The notes under the pieces were generated by a model. It saw only the letters and a program-made list of their open reading frames with translations, was not told the origin of the DNA and ran no database searches. A stretch of 46,997 bases of DNA, taken from Desulfococcaceae bacterium HSG8 (GTDB lineage Bacteria; Desulfobacterota; Desulfobacteria; Desulfobacterales; 4be13). Where the stretch lies: assembly GCA_030378015.1 (NCBI GenBank), contig JAUCGG010000016.1:1-46997 (forward strand). Direction: 5' to 3'. Below are positions 13,223-22,597 of the stretch, in pieces (the first letter of the stretch is position 1; each line of letters opens with the position of its first letter). The position numbers and the translations under genes were made by a program.

Positions 13223-15478
13223 ATGGATATTACCAGACGAGAATTTCTTAAATCTACGGCTGCCGCTTCTGCTATGATGGCAATTGGGGGGACGTTTTCT
13301 CCTGCCGAGGCAAAGGGGCAGAAGGTGGATCAGTGGGTCAAAGGTGTTTGCAGGTTCTGCGGCACTGGCTGCGGCGTGATGGTGGGTGTGAAAGGCGGAA
13401 AAGTGATTACGGTCAAAGGAGATCCGAATAATCACAACCAGGGGTTTCTGTGTCTGAAAGGTGCGCTGATGCCGCCTATCATTTATGCCAAAGAGCGGGT
13501 TACGGAGCCTTTGATCCGCAAGGACGGCAAACTGGTTCCCGCGACTTGGGAAGAGGCCCTTGATCTGACCGCTTCCAAATTCAAAGAAGCCATTGAGACG
13601 CACGGCCCTGAATCCGTGGCCTACTACGGGTCCGGCCAGGCACTGACAGAGGAGACCTATCTGGCCAGCAAAATTTTCAAGGCCGGACTCAGGAGCAACA
13701 ATGTTGATGGGAATCCCCGGCTGTGCATGGCCTCGGCTGTGGGCGGTTATGTGACGACTTATGGCAAGGACGAACCGTGCGGCTCTTTCGATGACATAGA
13801 AAACGCCACCTGTTTTTTCCTCATCGGGAGCAATACCTCCGAGTGCCATCCGGTGCTGTTCAAAAAGATCGCCGCCCGCAAAGGGGCCAATCCGAATGTC
13901 AAGGTGATCGTGGTTGACCCGCGCAGAACCAACACGGCCCGGATTGCCGATGTCCATGTCAGTTTCAAACCGGGGACGGATCTGGCGATCCTGAACAGCA
14001 TGGCATACATAATCATAAAAGAGGAGATGGACGACTACCGCTTCCATTCCAAATACGTCTCCTTTATGGACAATGACAAGAATAAGAGCGACTTCGAGGG
14101 ATATAAGAAATTCCTGGAGGACTATACACCGGAAAAGGCGGAAGCCATATCCGGTGTGCCTGCCGCGACCATTGTGAAGATTGCAAAGATGTTTGCCGAA
14201 TCTTCAGCGACCATGTCTATGTGGTGCATGGGACTGAACCAGCGTATCCGGGGCGTATGGGCGAATAACCTGGTCAGCAACCTGCATCTTCTGACCGGAC
14301 ACATCGGAAAACCGGGCGCGACCCCTTTCTCCCTGACAGGCCAGCCCAACGCCTGCGGCGGTGTGCGGGATACCGGGGGCCTGTCTCATCTGCTCCCTGC
14401 CGGCCGTGTGATTAAGAAAGAGGAACACCGGAATGAGATGGAGGAATTGTGGGGAGTTCCAAAAGGCACGATCAATCCCAAACCGGGCTATCATACGATT
14501 GCCATGTTCAAGGCACTGGGAGAGGGAAAGATCAAGGCCATGCTCCTGCTGACCACAAATCCGGCCCACTCCCTGCCCAACGTGAACAAATACACCGAGG
14601 CCATGTCCAGGAAGGACAATTTCATCTGCCTGATTGAAGCGTTCAGTGATGCGGAAACCATGAAATATGCGGACGTGGTGCTGCCGCCCGCGTTCTGGTG
14701 TGAGCGGGAGGGAGTGTTCGGTTGCTCTGAAAGGCGTTACTCCCTTATAACCAAAGCCATTGAACCGCCCGGGCAGTGCAGGCCTTCGGTGAATATTCTC
14801 GTGGAACTGGCGAAACGGATTGGCGTGGACCCGAAACTGGTTCCGTACAAAGACTCGGCCGATATATGGGATGAATGGCGCCGGGTTGCTCGGCCCACAC
14901 CCTACAATTTCTGGGGTATCACCCGCGAACGGTTGCGGAAGGAATCGGGAATCCTGTGGCCCTGTCCCACCGAGGATCATCCGGGGACCAAGATTCGATA
15001 TGTCCGGGGCAAGGACCCGAACATTCCCGAGGATCATCCGAACAAATATCATTTTTACGGAAAACCGGACGGACGGGCCGTGGTATGGTTCCGCCCGTAC
15101 AAAGGAGCGGCAGAGGAGCCGGATGCTGAATATCCTTTTGTACTCACCACCGGCCGGGTCATTGACCATTGGCATACCGGGACCATGACCATGAAGGTCC
15201 CCGAACTGAATCGCTCCTTCTCCTACGCGTATGTGGAAATCAATGACCAGGACGCGAAGAAGATGGGAATCAACAATGGAGACAAGGTATTGCTGGAAAC
15301 CCGGCGGGATAAGATGGCCTTTGAAGCCAGGGTGAGTGATGTCTGTCGCCCGGGGCTGGTCTTCGTACCTTGGTACGATGCGAAGCTGATGATCAATAAA
15401 CTGACCAAAGACGCGTTTGACCCGGGTTCCAAACAGCCTGAGTACAAAATCTGTGCGACAAAGGTCAGCAAGGTCTGA
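13223..15478 (+). CDS. napA: Periplasmic nitrate reductase catalytic subunit, monomeric type
   Basis: The protein has 751 residues, close to the monomeric Desulfovibrio NapA. It starts with a twin-arginine signal (ITRREFLKSTAAAS). The [4Fe-4S] site follows as C-x2-C-x3-C (CRFCGTGCGV, about residues 43-52) plus a fourth Cys in GFLCLKG. The molybdenum-ligand Cys is in NPRLCMASAVGGY (about residue 172), and the C-terminal molybdopterin-binding domain contains TTGRVIDHWHTGTMT. Expected role: periplasmic reduction of nitrate to nitrite with a bis-MGD Mo centre. It needs TAT export and the NapD chaperone, whose gene is now 5.4 kb downstream. AAAGGAG precedes ATG 13223. No frameshift was seen. NapA-like enzymes for other oxyanions cannot be excluded. 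Confidence 0.9.
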   Translation: MDITRREFLKSTAAASAMMAIGGTFSPAEAKGQKVDQWVKGVCRFCGTGCGVMVGVKGGKVITVKGDPNNHNQGFLCLKGALMPPIIYAKERVTEPLIRKDGKLVPATWEEALDLTASKFKEAIETHGPESVAYYGSGQALTEETYLASKIFKAGLRSNNVDGNPRLCMASAVGGYVTTYGKDEPCGSFDDIENATCFFLIGSNTSECHPVLFKKIAARKGANPNVKVIVVDPRRTNTARIADVHVSFKPGTDLAILNSMAYIIIKEEMDDYRFHSKYVSFMDNDKNKSDFEGYKKFLEDYTPEKAEAISGVPAATIVKIAKMFAESSATMSMWCMGLNQRIRGVWANNLVSNLHLLTGHIGKPGATPFSLTGQPNACGGVRDTGGLSHLLPAGRVIKKEEHRNEMEELWGVPKGTINPKPGYHTIAMFKALGEGKIKAMLLLTTNPAHSLPNVNKYTEAMSRKDNFICLIEAFSDAETMKYADVVLPPAFWCEREGVFGCSERRYSLITKAIEPPGQCRPSVNILVELAKRIGVDPKLVPYKDSADIWDEWRRVARPTPYNFWGITRERLRKESGILWPCPTEDHPGTKIRYVRGKDPNIPEDHPNKYHFYGKPDGRAVVWFRPYKGAAEEPDAEYPFVLTTGRVIDHWHTGTMTMKVPELNRSFSYAYVEINDQDAKKMGINNGDKVLLETRRDKMAFEARVSDVCRPGLVFVPWYDAKLMINKLTKDAFDPGSKQPEYKICATKVSKV

Positions 15479-15545
15479 AGGATGAAGTCTGAAGTCTGAA
15501 GGATGAAGGATGAAGTTTGAAAGATGAAGGTTGAAACCTGAGTTT
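15479..15545 (+). repeat. Imperfect direct repeats of GAAGGATGAAGTCT
   Basis: Immediately after the napA stop, a string of 7- to 14-base units (GAAGGATGAAG, GTCTGAAG, GATGAAG) is repeated for about 65 bases. Such strings recur around mobile insertions in genomes of this kind. They may mark the left junction of the 5.4-kb block inserted between napA and napD. Confidence 0.5.
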
Positions 15546-15669
15546 TTGCTTGCATTTGTGTTAAAACCCTGATAATCACTTTCAAATACCCTCTAAAGGG
15601 GCTTTCATGTTCATAACCTGATCCGTAAGGAGTTTGAGAGAAGGATGTAAAAATCCGAATATTGAATAA

Positions 15670-15743
15670 GTAGCTGGCCATAAGTTTTCCGGGATTTCAG
15701 ATCTCACGCAAAGGTGGAAACAGAAAAATTTATGGTCAGGTAC
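15670..15743. repeat. Short inverted-repeat element
   Basis: GTAGCTGGCCATAAGTTTTCC at the left is matched, inverted and imperfectly, by AAATTTATGGTCAGGTAC at the right, enclosing about 40 bases. A gene is not present in 15479-15848. The stretch just before the next gene also carries the TTTGTCAATCCGAACCGAGC end of a repeat family seen at 25.9 and 35.1 kb. Confidence 0.45.
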
Positions 15744-15848
15744 TTACTCAGAACAAATAATAGCTCCTCGGCTCCGGCCGGATTGAAAATCTGATGGGCT
15801 GACGGTTTCTGATTTGTCAATCCGAACCGAGCCTGGAGGAATACGCTG

Positions 15849-18800
15849 ATGAAAAAACAAGCTGATTATCCATTAGAAATTTTAAGCCAGGATAAACGTC
15901 TGAGCAAGGTTTTTCAAGGAAAAGCCGGATCATGCTGCTTGCTGCAACTATGGATACTCGACCTTTTAAAAGGAAAGACACAGGCATTCCATCTGTTATA
16001 TGGCTGGATAATTCCCACACCCCGGATTCAGAAGGGATGGTTCACAAAGGATGGCGGAAAAAAGAGGAATCTCTTGTCCGGCACAGAAAAATACCGGGTC
16101 GCAAAACTTACACTTATTGATTGTGCAGATAATATTCATCTGCTCGTTGAAAAGCTATTGCAAGGTATGACATTGGGAGAAGCCTGCCAAAATGTCGGAA
16201 TAAAACAGCAAGCAGCAGAAGCATATACCCAATTCAAGCTTGTTGAACATGTTGATGATCTTTGGAAAAAATTTGCTGTCCGACCAACCATATTTCAACC
16301 GTCAAAAGACTTGATCAGTGACTTTAAATTCAAAACCCGACCCATCACAAGCCCGTCCTCTCGGAATCCAGCGTTTGTAGGAACTTTGTTTTGCGTAAAC
16401 AAAACGCCTTTCTTTTCATACGATAAAGAAATCATAGCGTATTGCCTGGAGGAATTGGAGAAAGATACAGGCTTGAGATTTTCTGACGCAGACAGCGAGC
16501 GTATTGGAAATATTGAATGGTTTGCTTTTCCCTCCGCTGATGAAAATGATAATCCTTATACAAACATAAAAACAAATGTTGCTGATCGCTTAATCGACGA
16601 GAATGCTGAAGACGGCCGTACCGCGCGCAGTTGCCGTAGCGTGACAACAGAGATCAGAGGAGATATTTTTGAAAAAGGGACTGAAATTTTAGTGAGATGC
16701 CGTCTGTCAAACGGAAATGCGGTTATCTCAGATCAATGCAACAACATTGAAATCAGAGATAACACACCTGTTTCTATGGATTTTGAGGCCGCAGAAGATG
16801 TGTCGGAGATTCTTCTGACAATCTGGAAAAAAGAGAAGGGCCAGAATTGTTGGGAAATCTGGCATGAAGATTATACCTCTTTGATACGTCGTATCGGTTC
16901 CAGTATAGGAATCATTGAGATGGAAGGAAATCTTGGTTCCCCACATCTTAAAAAAATAGCTGAAACAAATCGCGGACTGATAGGTCGCGTCAAGCACTCG
17001 CAAAAGATAAAATACATCTCCGATGCTTTAAAAAATGAGATCCCTGGGTATCCGTTTGATCCCTGGGTCCCATCCGCTCGTACTGCACGAGAAATAGCAT
17101 CTCAGATATTCCCCAAACCTTCTGGCGGACATTTTTTTGCAAAAGGCTGGTATGGTGAAGGTCGGTTAAGTTTTATTGAATGGCTTCAGGCTCTGGATAA
17201 GTCAAGGCCCCCGGAAGCGAATAAACTATATGTGTTTGACCCCTATTTTGACGAAAGCGGTGTTGAAATCTTTGCTCGCATGGAATCAGTCAGTTTGGAA
17301 TGTATTGTACTGACAAACACTCAGGCATTGAATGACCCGCAAGAGCGGATCAGAAGACTGAAAGAGAGGTGCTGTGAACTGGAACTGCTTTTAAACTACA
17401 CGAATTTTTCTCTGTTCGATTTGCGGAAACAGGGTAAAGAGAAGCAGGTGTTCCATGATCGCTATATTCTGATGACTGACCAGACCGGTCGGATTCTGAA
17501 AGGATACCATCTGTCAAATTCTATTCAGAAAGCGACTCAGAACCATCCGCTTTTGGTGACACCTGTTACTGATGACCTTTTTGATGACCTTGAGACCTAT
17601 ATCGGTGATCTCCTCGACGAGAGCAAAGAGAATCGGGAAATCGTAACCATATTCTCTTCCCTGGATCGACTGGACAGACTGCCGGAGCAGACTCATTTTT
17701 TATCCAATCTGTTTCAGCGATACGGTGCTGCCTTTTTTGAATCGGACGAGGCTTATTTCGCTCGGATCATTGATCACCTGAAATCTCTTGACACAAAAGA
17801 CTTCAGAGAACTCTGGAGCGCATTGTGTGAAGGATTGAGAAGTTCACAGACTTGGGAGCAGGATTTTCACACCATCCTGAACCTGATGGACGGACAGTTT
17901 GCGAAAAAAATCAAAGCATTTTTATCAGGTGCATATCTCGAAAAACCTCCTTTTGGCACATCAGGGGTAAAGATAACCCCGGAAACCGGGGGAATTTTAT
18001 ATTTGTTGCGAAAAAATGACTTTGCCAAGGTGTTACGCCACGCGGGATATTATTTTACCCATCCGATCCAAAAACACTATGCGCTGTCAGGCGTGCTGTG
18101 GTCCATCCGATTTTTGATGAAATTCGATCCGGATTTGTTGTCAGAATTCTTTTCAGATGCGGTCCGGTTTCTGTCAAAATTTGAAGAAAACGACTTAACC
18201 CCTGAAGTTGAGGCTTTAGGCATCCTTTTCCAGTGTGTTGTCACCGAACTTGCAGAGGCACTTTTGGAAGAGGATGAAGAATTGCTGAAAAGCTTTTTAC
18301 ACTGCGATATACCATTGGGCAGGGCTATTGCCGTACAAAGTTTGTTGGTCATGCCATTGGAGTCCGACAATAACCATTTTAAATATGCCATGACATTGCT
18401 CAGTGAATTGGAGAGAGAAGAATGTCTTCACGCGCTGGCAGAGTGGGGATTCAAGTTACGGGTCATTGCAAATCAGCATAACTTTCAGGAGACAGAAAAA
18501 TTAAAGAGACTAAGGCTTGATGTCTTTGAAGAGATGAAAGCGATTTGGCCGGAGCAGATGACTCAGGAAGAAATCCGTGAAATTGCCGCGTGTCTGAGTG
18601 GTCCCTTAGAAGGCGCATGGGCGAGTTCCACAACAAATGACCTTTTCATTCCACTGATGGATATGAAAAGATTGGAACTCAGACAAATTCGGGAGCTATG
18701 GTTCTCAATCCTGTCCGAACATCTCCGAGGATATTTTTCTGAATATGCTGATATTCCCCTTATATCAGTCTGCGGATGGGTTTTGACTTATTCATCCGGA

Positions 18801-19136
18801 GAGGACTATCTCTCCTGCATGAAAGAACTTGAGGAGGTTATTCAGACAAAACAACGCATTCTTGAAAAACCATTCTCTCAATCCCTTGATTACTCAGCAT
18901 GGGATACCGCACGCAATGCTTTGCTCTGGATACAGACACTCTTTAAAGAGACAAAGTTATATATGCTTCTCGAAACTGAAAAGCATCCCGAATTTGAAAC
19001 GATTGATGCCAAAATTCAGGAGATTGAAGATGCTCTCTCACCTTATAATTCACATAAAATTACCTGTAAGGGATTAGAGCGATTTGCTTCTGAGGTTCAG
19101 GAGCACATTGAAAATGAAATAAGGAGGCAACTATGA
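15849..19136 (+). CDS. Large VPA1262-like protein with a phospholipase-D-like motif
   Basis: The product has 1,095 residues with no signal peptide or membrane segment. The arrangement resembles the VPA1262 family: an N-terminal region of about 350 residues, a middle region with a PLD-like strand (LYVFDPYFDESGVEIF, about residue 460) and the block VFHDRYILMTDQTGR followed by KGYHLSNSIQKA (about residues 535-565). The H-D-R-Y element is close to, but not identical with, the HxKx4D catalytic motif. A helical C-terminal half of some 500 residues follows, with no motif I recognise. TGGAGGAA precedes the ATG. It overlaps the next gene by four bases (ATGA) and is the first of three coupled genes. 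Base composition is more AT-rich than napA, which fits acquisition. A defence or toxin role is inferred. Confidence 0.6.
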   Translation: MKKQADYPLEILSQDKRLSKVFQGKAGSCCLLQLWILDLLKGKTQAFHLLYGWIIPTPRIQKGWFTKDGGKKRNLLSGTEKYRVAKLTLIDCADNIHLLVEKLLQGMTLGEACQNVGIKQQAAEAYTQFKLVEHVDDLWKKFAVRPTIFQPSKDLISDFKFKTRPITSPSSRNPAFVGTLFCVNKTPFFSYDKEIIAYCLEELEKDTGLRFSDADSERIGNIEWFAFPSADENDNPYTNIKTNVADRLIDENAEDGRTARSCRSVTTEIRGDIFEKGTEILVRCRLSNGNAVISDQCNNIEIRDNTPVSMDFEAAEDVSEILLTIWKKEKGQNCWEIWHEDYTSLIRRIGSSIGIIEMEGNLGSPHLKKIAETNRGLIGRVKHSQKIKYISDALKNEIPGYPFDPWVPSARTAREIASQIFPKPSGGHFFAKGWYGEGRLSFIEWLQALDKSRPPEANKLYVFDPYFDESGVEIFARMESVSLECIVLTNTQALNDPQERIRRLKERCCELELLLNYTNFSLFDLRKQGKEKQVFHDRYILMTDQTGRILKGYHLSNSIQKATQNHPLLVTPVTDDLFDDLETYIGDLLDESKENREIVTIFSSLDRLDRLPEQTHFLSNLFQRYGAAFFESDEAYFARIIDHLKSLDTKDFRELWSALCEGLRSSQTWEQDFHTILNLMDGQFAKKIKAFLSGAYLEKPPFGTSGVKITPETGGILYLLRKNDFAKVLRHAGYYFTHPIQKHYALSGVLWSIRFLMKFDPDLLSEFFSDAVRFLSKFEENDLTPEVEALGILFQCVVTELAEALLEEDEELLKSFLHCDIPLGRAIAVQSLLVMPLESDNNHFKYAMTLLSELEREECLHALAEWGFKLRVIANQHNFQETEKLKRLRLDVFEEMKAIWPEQMTQEEIREIAACLSGPLEGAWASSTTNDLFIPLMDMKRLELRQIRELWFSILSEHLRGYFSEYADIPLISVCGWVLTYSSGEDYLSCMKELEEVIQTKQRILEKPFSQSLDYSAWDTARNALLWIQTLFKETKLYMLLETEKHPEFETIDAKIQEIEDALSPYNSHKITCKGLERFASEVQEHIENEIRRQL

Positions 19137-20008
19137 ATCTTGTTTTAAATACCCAGTATAACGGATCTGAGCCTGAAAAAGACAGTTCATTTGAAAAGAA
19201 ATATTCTGGGCAAAATATTGGAGAATTTTATCAAAAAATAGAAAATCAGGATAAGAAGCGGGCTAAAGAGATTGGCAAGTTTGATCCGACCGAATTCGTT
19301 GCCGAAGAACTCCGAGAACAAACATTTGAAGCTTCAACGGTGATGTTATCAGATCAGCTTCGCCATAATACTCCCTGGAAATTATTCGGACGGTATAAGG
19401 ATGATCATGTATCGGAGGAAGCGATTGATGAAATCAAGTGTCAGCAGCCTGACTCAGATCGGGGAGCGGATCGGAAAGCATTCAGGGATGAAACCGAGCG
19501 TCAGCAAGATGCTGAACCCCACTCCGATCAGAGGGATAGGGAACTCCCATCTGCCATTGATGTTGCAAATTGGTTTATCAATCAATTTGATAAAGAGTCC
19601 GGCGATGTGATTACTCATCTTAAGGTGCAAAAATTATTATATTTTTCAGAGGCTTGGTGCCAGTTATTATTAGACAGAGAACTATTCTCTGAAAATATGG
19701 AAGCGTGGGCTCATGGCCCTGTTGTTCGGGAAGTCTTCGAGGCCTTTAAAGATTCAGATTGGGAGCCATTAAATGTCAGAGGGGAATTGGTTGATTTTGA
19801 TGAAGATGTGACAGATGTGTTGGAACAGGTACTTGAAACATACGGTGCTATGTCTGCTAAAACTTTGGAGTATATGACCTGCCAGGCCCAACCTTGGAAG
19901 AAAGTTCGCGGATCATTGGCACCGGAAGCTCGTTGTACGAATATAATCATAAAGGAAAGCATAAAGGAATATTTTAAAAATAAATACGGTGATCAGTTAG
20001 ATGGATAA
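19133..20008 (+). CDS. Panacea (DUF4065/SocA-like) domain protein, putative antitoxin
   Basis: The product has 291 residues. The first 140 are charged and probably partly disordered, with an acidic/basic linker around residues 100-140. Residues about 143-285 are a Panacea domain (DUF4065): VANWFINQF, then LKVQKLLYFSEAWCQ, the family's AWAHGPVVREVFEAFKD, and a helix ending in a C-terminal SIKEYF. Panacea domains are known as versatile antitoxins that neutralise unrelated toxins by direct contact; SocA is a ClpX adaptor. AAGGAGG at 19121-19127 supports the start. The gene overlaps its upstream neighbour by four bases and its downstream neighbour by eight. The extra N-terminal region is unusual and could contact the 1,095-residue protein. 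Confidence 0.75.
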   Translation: MNLVLNTQYNGSEPEKDSSFEKKYSGQNIGEFYQKIENQDKKRAKEIGKFDPTEFVAEELREQTFEASTVMLSDQLRHNTPWKLFGRYKDDHVSEEAIDEIKCQQPDSDRGADRKAFRDETERQQDAEPHSDQRDRELPSAIDVANWFINQFDKESGDVITHLKVQKLLYFSEAWCQLLLDRELFSENMEAWAHGPVVREVFEAFKDSDWEPLNVRGELVDFDEDVTDVLEQVLETYGAMSAKTLEYMTCQAQPWKKVRGSLAPEARCTNIIIKESIKEYFKNKYGDQLDG

Positions 20009-20522
20009 AAAACATAAGAAGAAAAAGAAGAAAAAAATACTGAAAGAGGCTGTAACGCAAGAAGTTAAAAATTATGTGAGAGCGAATAATAAAGAAGTAA
20101 AAATTATGGGGTTAGTAGCTGAAGAAACAGATGGCCACTCTAACATCTATGCTATGCATCCTTATGTTGCATTAAAATATTTTAAAAGTGATTGGCAGTG
20201 TTTCTCTGACTGGGAGAGTTATGAATTAAAATTATTTTCATCCTTCCTTAAAACTTTGTCCAATCATACATGGGAACAAGTTTATCGAACCGGAAGCAGC
20301 GTCCCCAAACGTGGATTAGCATATACAAAATATAAGGTTGAGGACGTGAAGTCAGAAGCAATCAGAAACAGACTTGAATCTGTTGAAAATAAAATATCAG
20401 AGGATATAAGCTTTTTCGAGTTGCGTGTTGATCAAAATAAACTCAGAGTTCATGGTTTTCAGTGCCAGTCGGCTTTTTTTCTGATAGCTCTTGATCGGAA
20501 CCATGAAGCCTTCCCGATGTAA
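20001..20522 (+). CDS. Small basic protein, putative toxin partner of the Panacea protein
   Basis: The product has 173 residues and starts with a Lys/His-rich stretch (KKHKKKKKKK). Its start ATGGATAA overlaps the stop of the Panacea gene, so the two are translationally coupled. The C-terminus has a compact block, LRVHGFQCQSAFFLIALDRN then HEAFPM, resembling the closing motif of small toxin-like proteins often found beside Panacea antitoxins. I could not assign a fold. The polybasic N-terminus suggests binding to nucleic acid or ribosomes. Role as toxin is inferred from position and size only. Confidence 0.5.
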   Translation: MDKKHKKKKKKKILKEAVTQEVKNYVRANNKEVKIMGLVAEETDGHSNIYAMHPYVALKYFKSDWQCFSDWESYELKLFSSFLKTLSNHTWEQVYRTGSSVPKRGLAYTKYKVEDVKSEAIRNRLESVENKISEDISFFELRVDQNKLRVHGFQCQSAFFLIALDRNHEAFPM

Positions 20523-20864
20523 ACAGATTTTTGCTCCGCCATTAAAAAAAAGAGATAAAAATTTTGGATAACTCACTAACTGATAATGAACTATGTGGTA
20601 TAAAACGAAGATTTTTAAAATTCTCCACTTTGTATGCGAACTATTAATCTGATTCTGGAAAAAATTTTAGCATTCCTCATTCTTTATGGTTAAGAATGAG
20701 ATAAACTATCTGAGTAAAAAATATTCGAATAAAAATAATAGTAAAATGAGATAATATATCGGAACTATCCTTTTATAAATAAATAGCTTAACTATTTTTC
20801 GTTCAGACACTGAATAACAACAAAAGGGTGAAGCGGAATACGTTCACTTACAGGAATTTTTATT
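20523..20864. other. AT-rich intergenic region at the right edge of the inserted operon
   Basis: These 342 bases are strikingly AT-rich compared with the nap genes on either side, and I see no open frame or clear hairpin with a T-run. The region must contain the promoter for napD and the genes after it if these are expressed separately from napA, but no convincing -35/-10 pair stands out. It probably belongs to the acquired block. Confidence 0.6.
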
Positions 20865-21110
20865 ATGGCAATTGCAGGACTTTTGGTTCATACGCTGAAA
20901 GAAAATGTTGAGGATGTCGCGGCGCAAATCAGCGCCATGCCGGAGATGACCACCTATGGGGTTCACGAGGAACAATATATCGTGACGGTCGCGGAATTTC
21001 CTTCGGAACTCATGGAGGATGAGGTAGAGAAACTCAAGGACATTGAAGGCGTGTTGACAATTTATACCACTTACGTCACCATTGAGGATGAGTTGGAAAA
21101 TGCTGAATAG
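20865..21110 (+). CDS. napD: NapD, chaperone for NapA export
   Basis: The 81-residue protein has the ferredoxin-like NapD fold signature: an N-terminal strand (AIAGLLVHTLKENVEDVAA), a central YGVHEEQYIVTV strand, and a C-terminal LTIYTTYVTIEDE segment. NapD binds the twin-arginine leader of NapA until the cofactors are inserted. In Desulfovibrio napD directly follows napA; here a three-gene operon and an AT-rich tract lie between. Its stop overlaps the start of the ferredoxin gene by 11 bases. RBS is weak. Confidence 0.82.
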   Translation: MAIAGLLVHTLKENVEDVAAQISAMPEMTTYGVHEEQYIVTVAEFPSELMEDEVEKLKDIEGVLTIYTTYVTIEDELENAE

Positions 21111-21567
21111 GCTTCTTCGCCCGCCCGGGGCCGTTCCGGAAAGGGAATTTTTGCAGCGGTGTATCCAGTGCGGGCAGTGCGCCCAGGTCTGCCCGTTTGA
21201 CTGCATCACATTGAAAACCGGATGGTTTCATTCGGGAACACCTGAAATTGATCCGCGTGTCTCCCCATGCAAACTCTGTATGCGGTGCAGTGCAATATGC
21301 CCTTCGGATGCGCTTGAGGATGTGCCCATTGAAAAATCCCGCATGGGCATAGCAAGGCTCAATAAAGATGAATGTTATACCTGGATGGGGTTCATCCTCT
21401 GCCGCAGTTGTTTTGAGCGATGTCCGTTAAAAGGAAAAGCAATTCTGCTGGATAAAGGAATATATCCGGTCATCACCGATCAATGTGTGGGATGCGGCAT
21501 CTGTGAATATGTCTGCCCGAAAAAGGCGATAGTCACGATTCCCGCCAGATTGATGGTTCATACTTGA
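21100..21567 (+). CDS. napG: Ferredoxin-type electron-transfer protein, NapG/NapF-like
   Basis: The product has about 155 residues with four cysteine groups for [4Fe-4S] clusters: CIQCGQCAQVCPFDC, CKLCMRCSAICP, CRSCFERCP with an upstream Cys, and CVGCGICEYVCP. Four clusters match NapG. However, the N-terminus lacks the twin-arginine signal of classical NapG, so it may work in the cytoplasm like NapF. ATG 21100, inside the end of napD, is preferred to ATG 21082 because the former leaves the usual short overlap and starts at MLNRLLRPPG. It should pass electrons between NapH and the reductase or take part in NapA maturation. Confidence 0.72.
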   Translation: MLNRLLRPPGAVPEREFLQRCIQCGQCAQVCPFDCITLKTGWFHSGTPEIDPRVSPCKLCMRCSAICPSDALEDVPIEKSRMGIARLNKDECYTWMGFILCRSCFERCPLKGKAILLDKGIYPVITDQCVGCGICEYVCPKKAIVTIPARLMVHT

Positions 21568-21633
21568 TGGTTGATAGTTGGTGTCTGCTGCTTTGATCCG
21601 GCATCCGGTATCAATCATTCAGAATTTACGGAG

Positions 21634-22590
21634 GTGTTTATTAAAAATCGAAGTCTTTTCGCCAAAATGCTTTGCCTTCTTTTTATCTTAGTGACGCTTT
21701 CGATGATCTCCTATACGCTGGTCATTCAGAAAACGCAACGGGAGTTCCTCAGAAGACAGGCCAAATCTGTCTCCAGACAGATCGTTCTCACAAGGCAGTG
21801 GATCGCAAGTCTGGGCGGGGTGTGGTCCAAGGATGCCTATAGCAGGCCCCACGGGTTTCTCACAACGTACAAAAACGATTCTGACACAGATCAGGCATCC
21901 GAATTTTACCTTCACAATCCAGCACTGGCAACCCGGGAGATATCGTCTCTTGCTGACCTGAAATACGGCTATAACTTCCGAGTTGTGTCTGATCTGTTCC
22001 GGGAGCCGAAAAACGAACCTGATGGTTTTGAGAATGACGCGCTGAACAAAATCAGGAACCAGAACCTTGAATACGCAGATGGTTTTGACGGTGGCCTTTA
22101 CAGATATGCGGAACCATTGTATGTCAAAAAAGGATGTATGAAGTGTCACGGAGATCTGGATGAAGATGTGAAAGAGCCTATGAAATCCGTTCTCCTGAAC
22201 AAATACGGAACCCGGGCCTTCGGATACAAGGTCGGAGATGTAAGAGGAATCATCAGCATTCAGATTCCCAGGGACAGCGTACTCAGGATCCTGACCTCGG
22301 TGTTTACCTGGTGGAATTTCATTATCGGCGCGGTCTCTGTGTTTCTCTTTTACTTTTTTACCCGATTTGTCATTGCCAAGCCGCTTATCAGACTGACGGA
22401 AGCCGCGACCCAGTTGAGCAAGGGAGAGATTGACATAGACCTCGGGGTCGAAAGCATTCAGGAGGATACAAGAAATGAGATTGCCCAACTGACCCTGGCA
22501 TTTGAAAGGTTGCGGAAAAGTTTTCAGATCATGTATAACAAGATCAGCAGAATCAAGGAAAAAGGGATTACTCTGCCCAAACTGAGGTGA
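21634..22590 (+). CDS. Membrane c-haem sensor-like protein (DUF3365/Tll0287 domain) with HAMP
   Basis: Two transmembrane helices (near the N-terminus and about 100 residues before the C-terminus) frame a periplasmic DUF3365 domain. It contains a single haem-binding motif, KKGCMKCHGDLDE, typical of Tll0287-like redox sensors. A HAMP domain (AKPLIRLTEAATQLSKGEID) and a short coiled coil follow, then the protein ends without kinase, cyclase or methyl-accepting output. The start is uncertain: ACGGAGG at 21628-21634 fits a rare ATT at 21640 best, GTG 21634 overlaps it, and TTG 21571 is the longest option. It lies within the nap cluster and could sense redox state or ligand. The neighbouring DUF8082-like gene starts seven bases later. 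Confidence 0.7.
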   Translation: MFIKNRSLFAKMLCLLFILVTLSMISYTLVIQKTQREFLRRQAKSVSRQIVLTRQWIASLGGVWSKDAYSRPHGFLTTYKNDSDTDQASEFYLHNPALATREISSLADLKYGYNFRVVSDLFREPKNEPDGFENDALNKIRNQNLEYADGFDGGLYRYAEPLYVKKGCMKCHGDLDEDVKEPMKSVLLNKYGTRAFGYKVGDVRGIISIQIPRDSVLRILTSVFTWWNFIIGAVSVFLFYFFTRFVIAKPLIRLTEAATQLSKGEIDIDLGVESIQEDTRNEIAQLTLAFERLRKSFQIMYNKISRIKEKGITLPKLR

Positions 22591-22597
22591 TTTACGG

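Noticed and set aside
13214-15175. Long minus-strand frames opposite napA
   Set aside because: They arise from the codon pattern of napA; the products have no recognisable domains and napA is well supported.
15849-16320. A second protein coded on the opposite strand or in another frame of the large VPA1262-like gene
   Set aside because: The short alternative frames have no RBS and no protein-like composition; the long frame explains the whole region.
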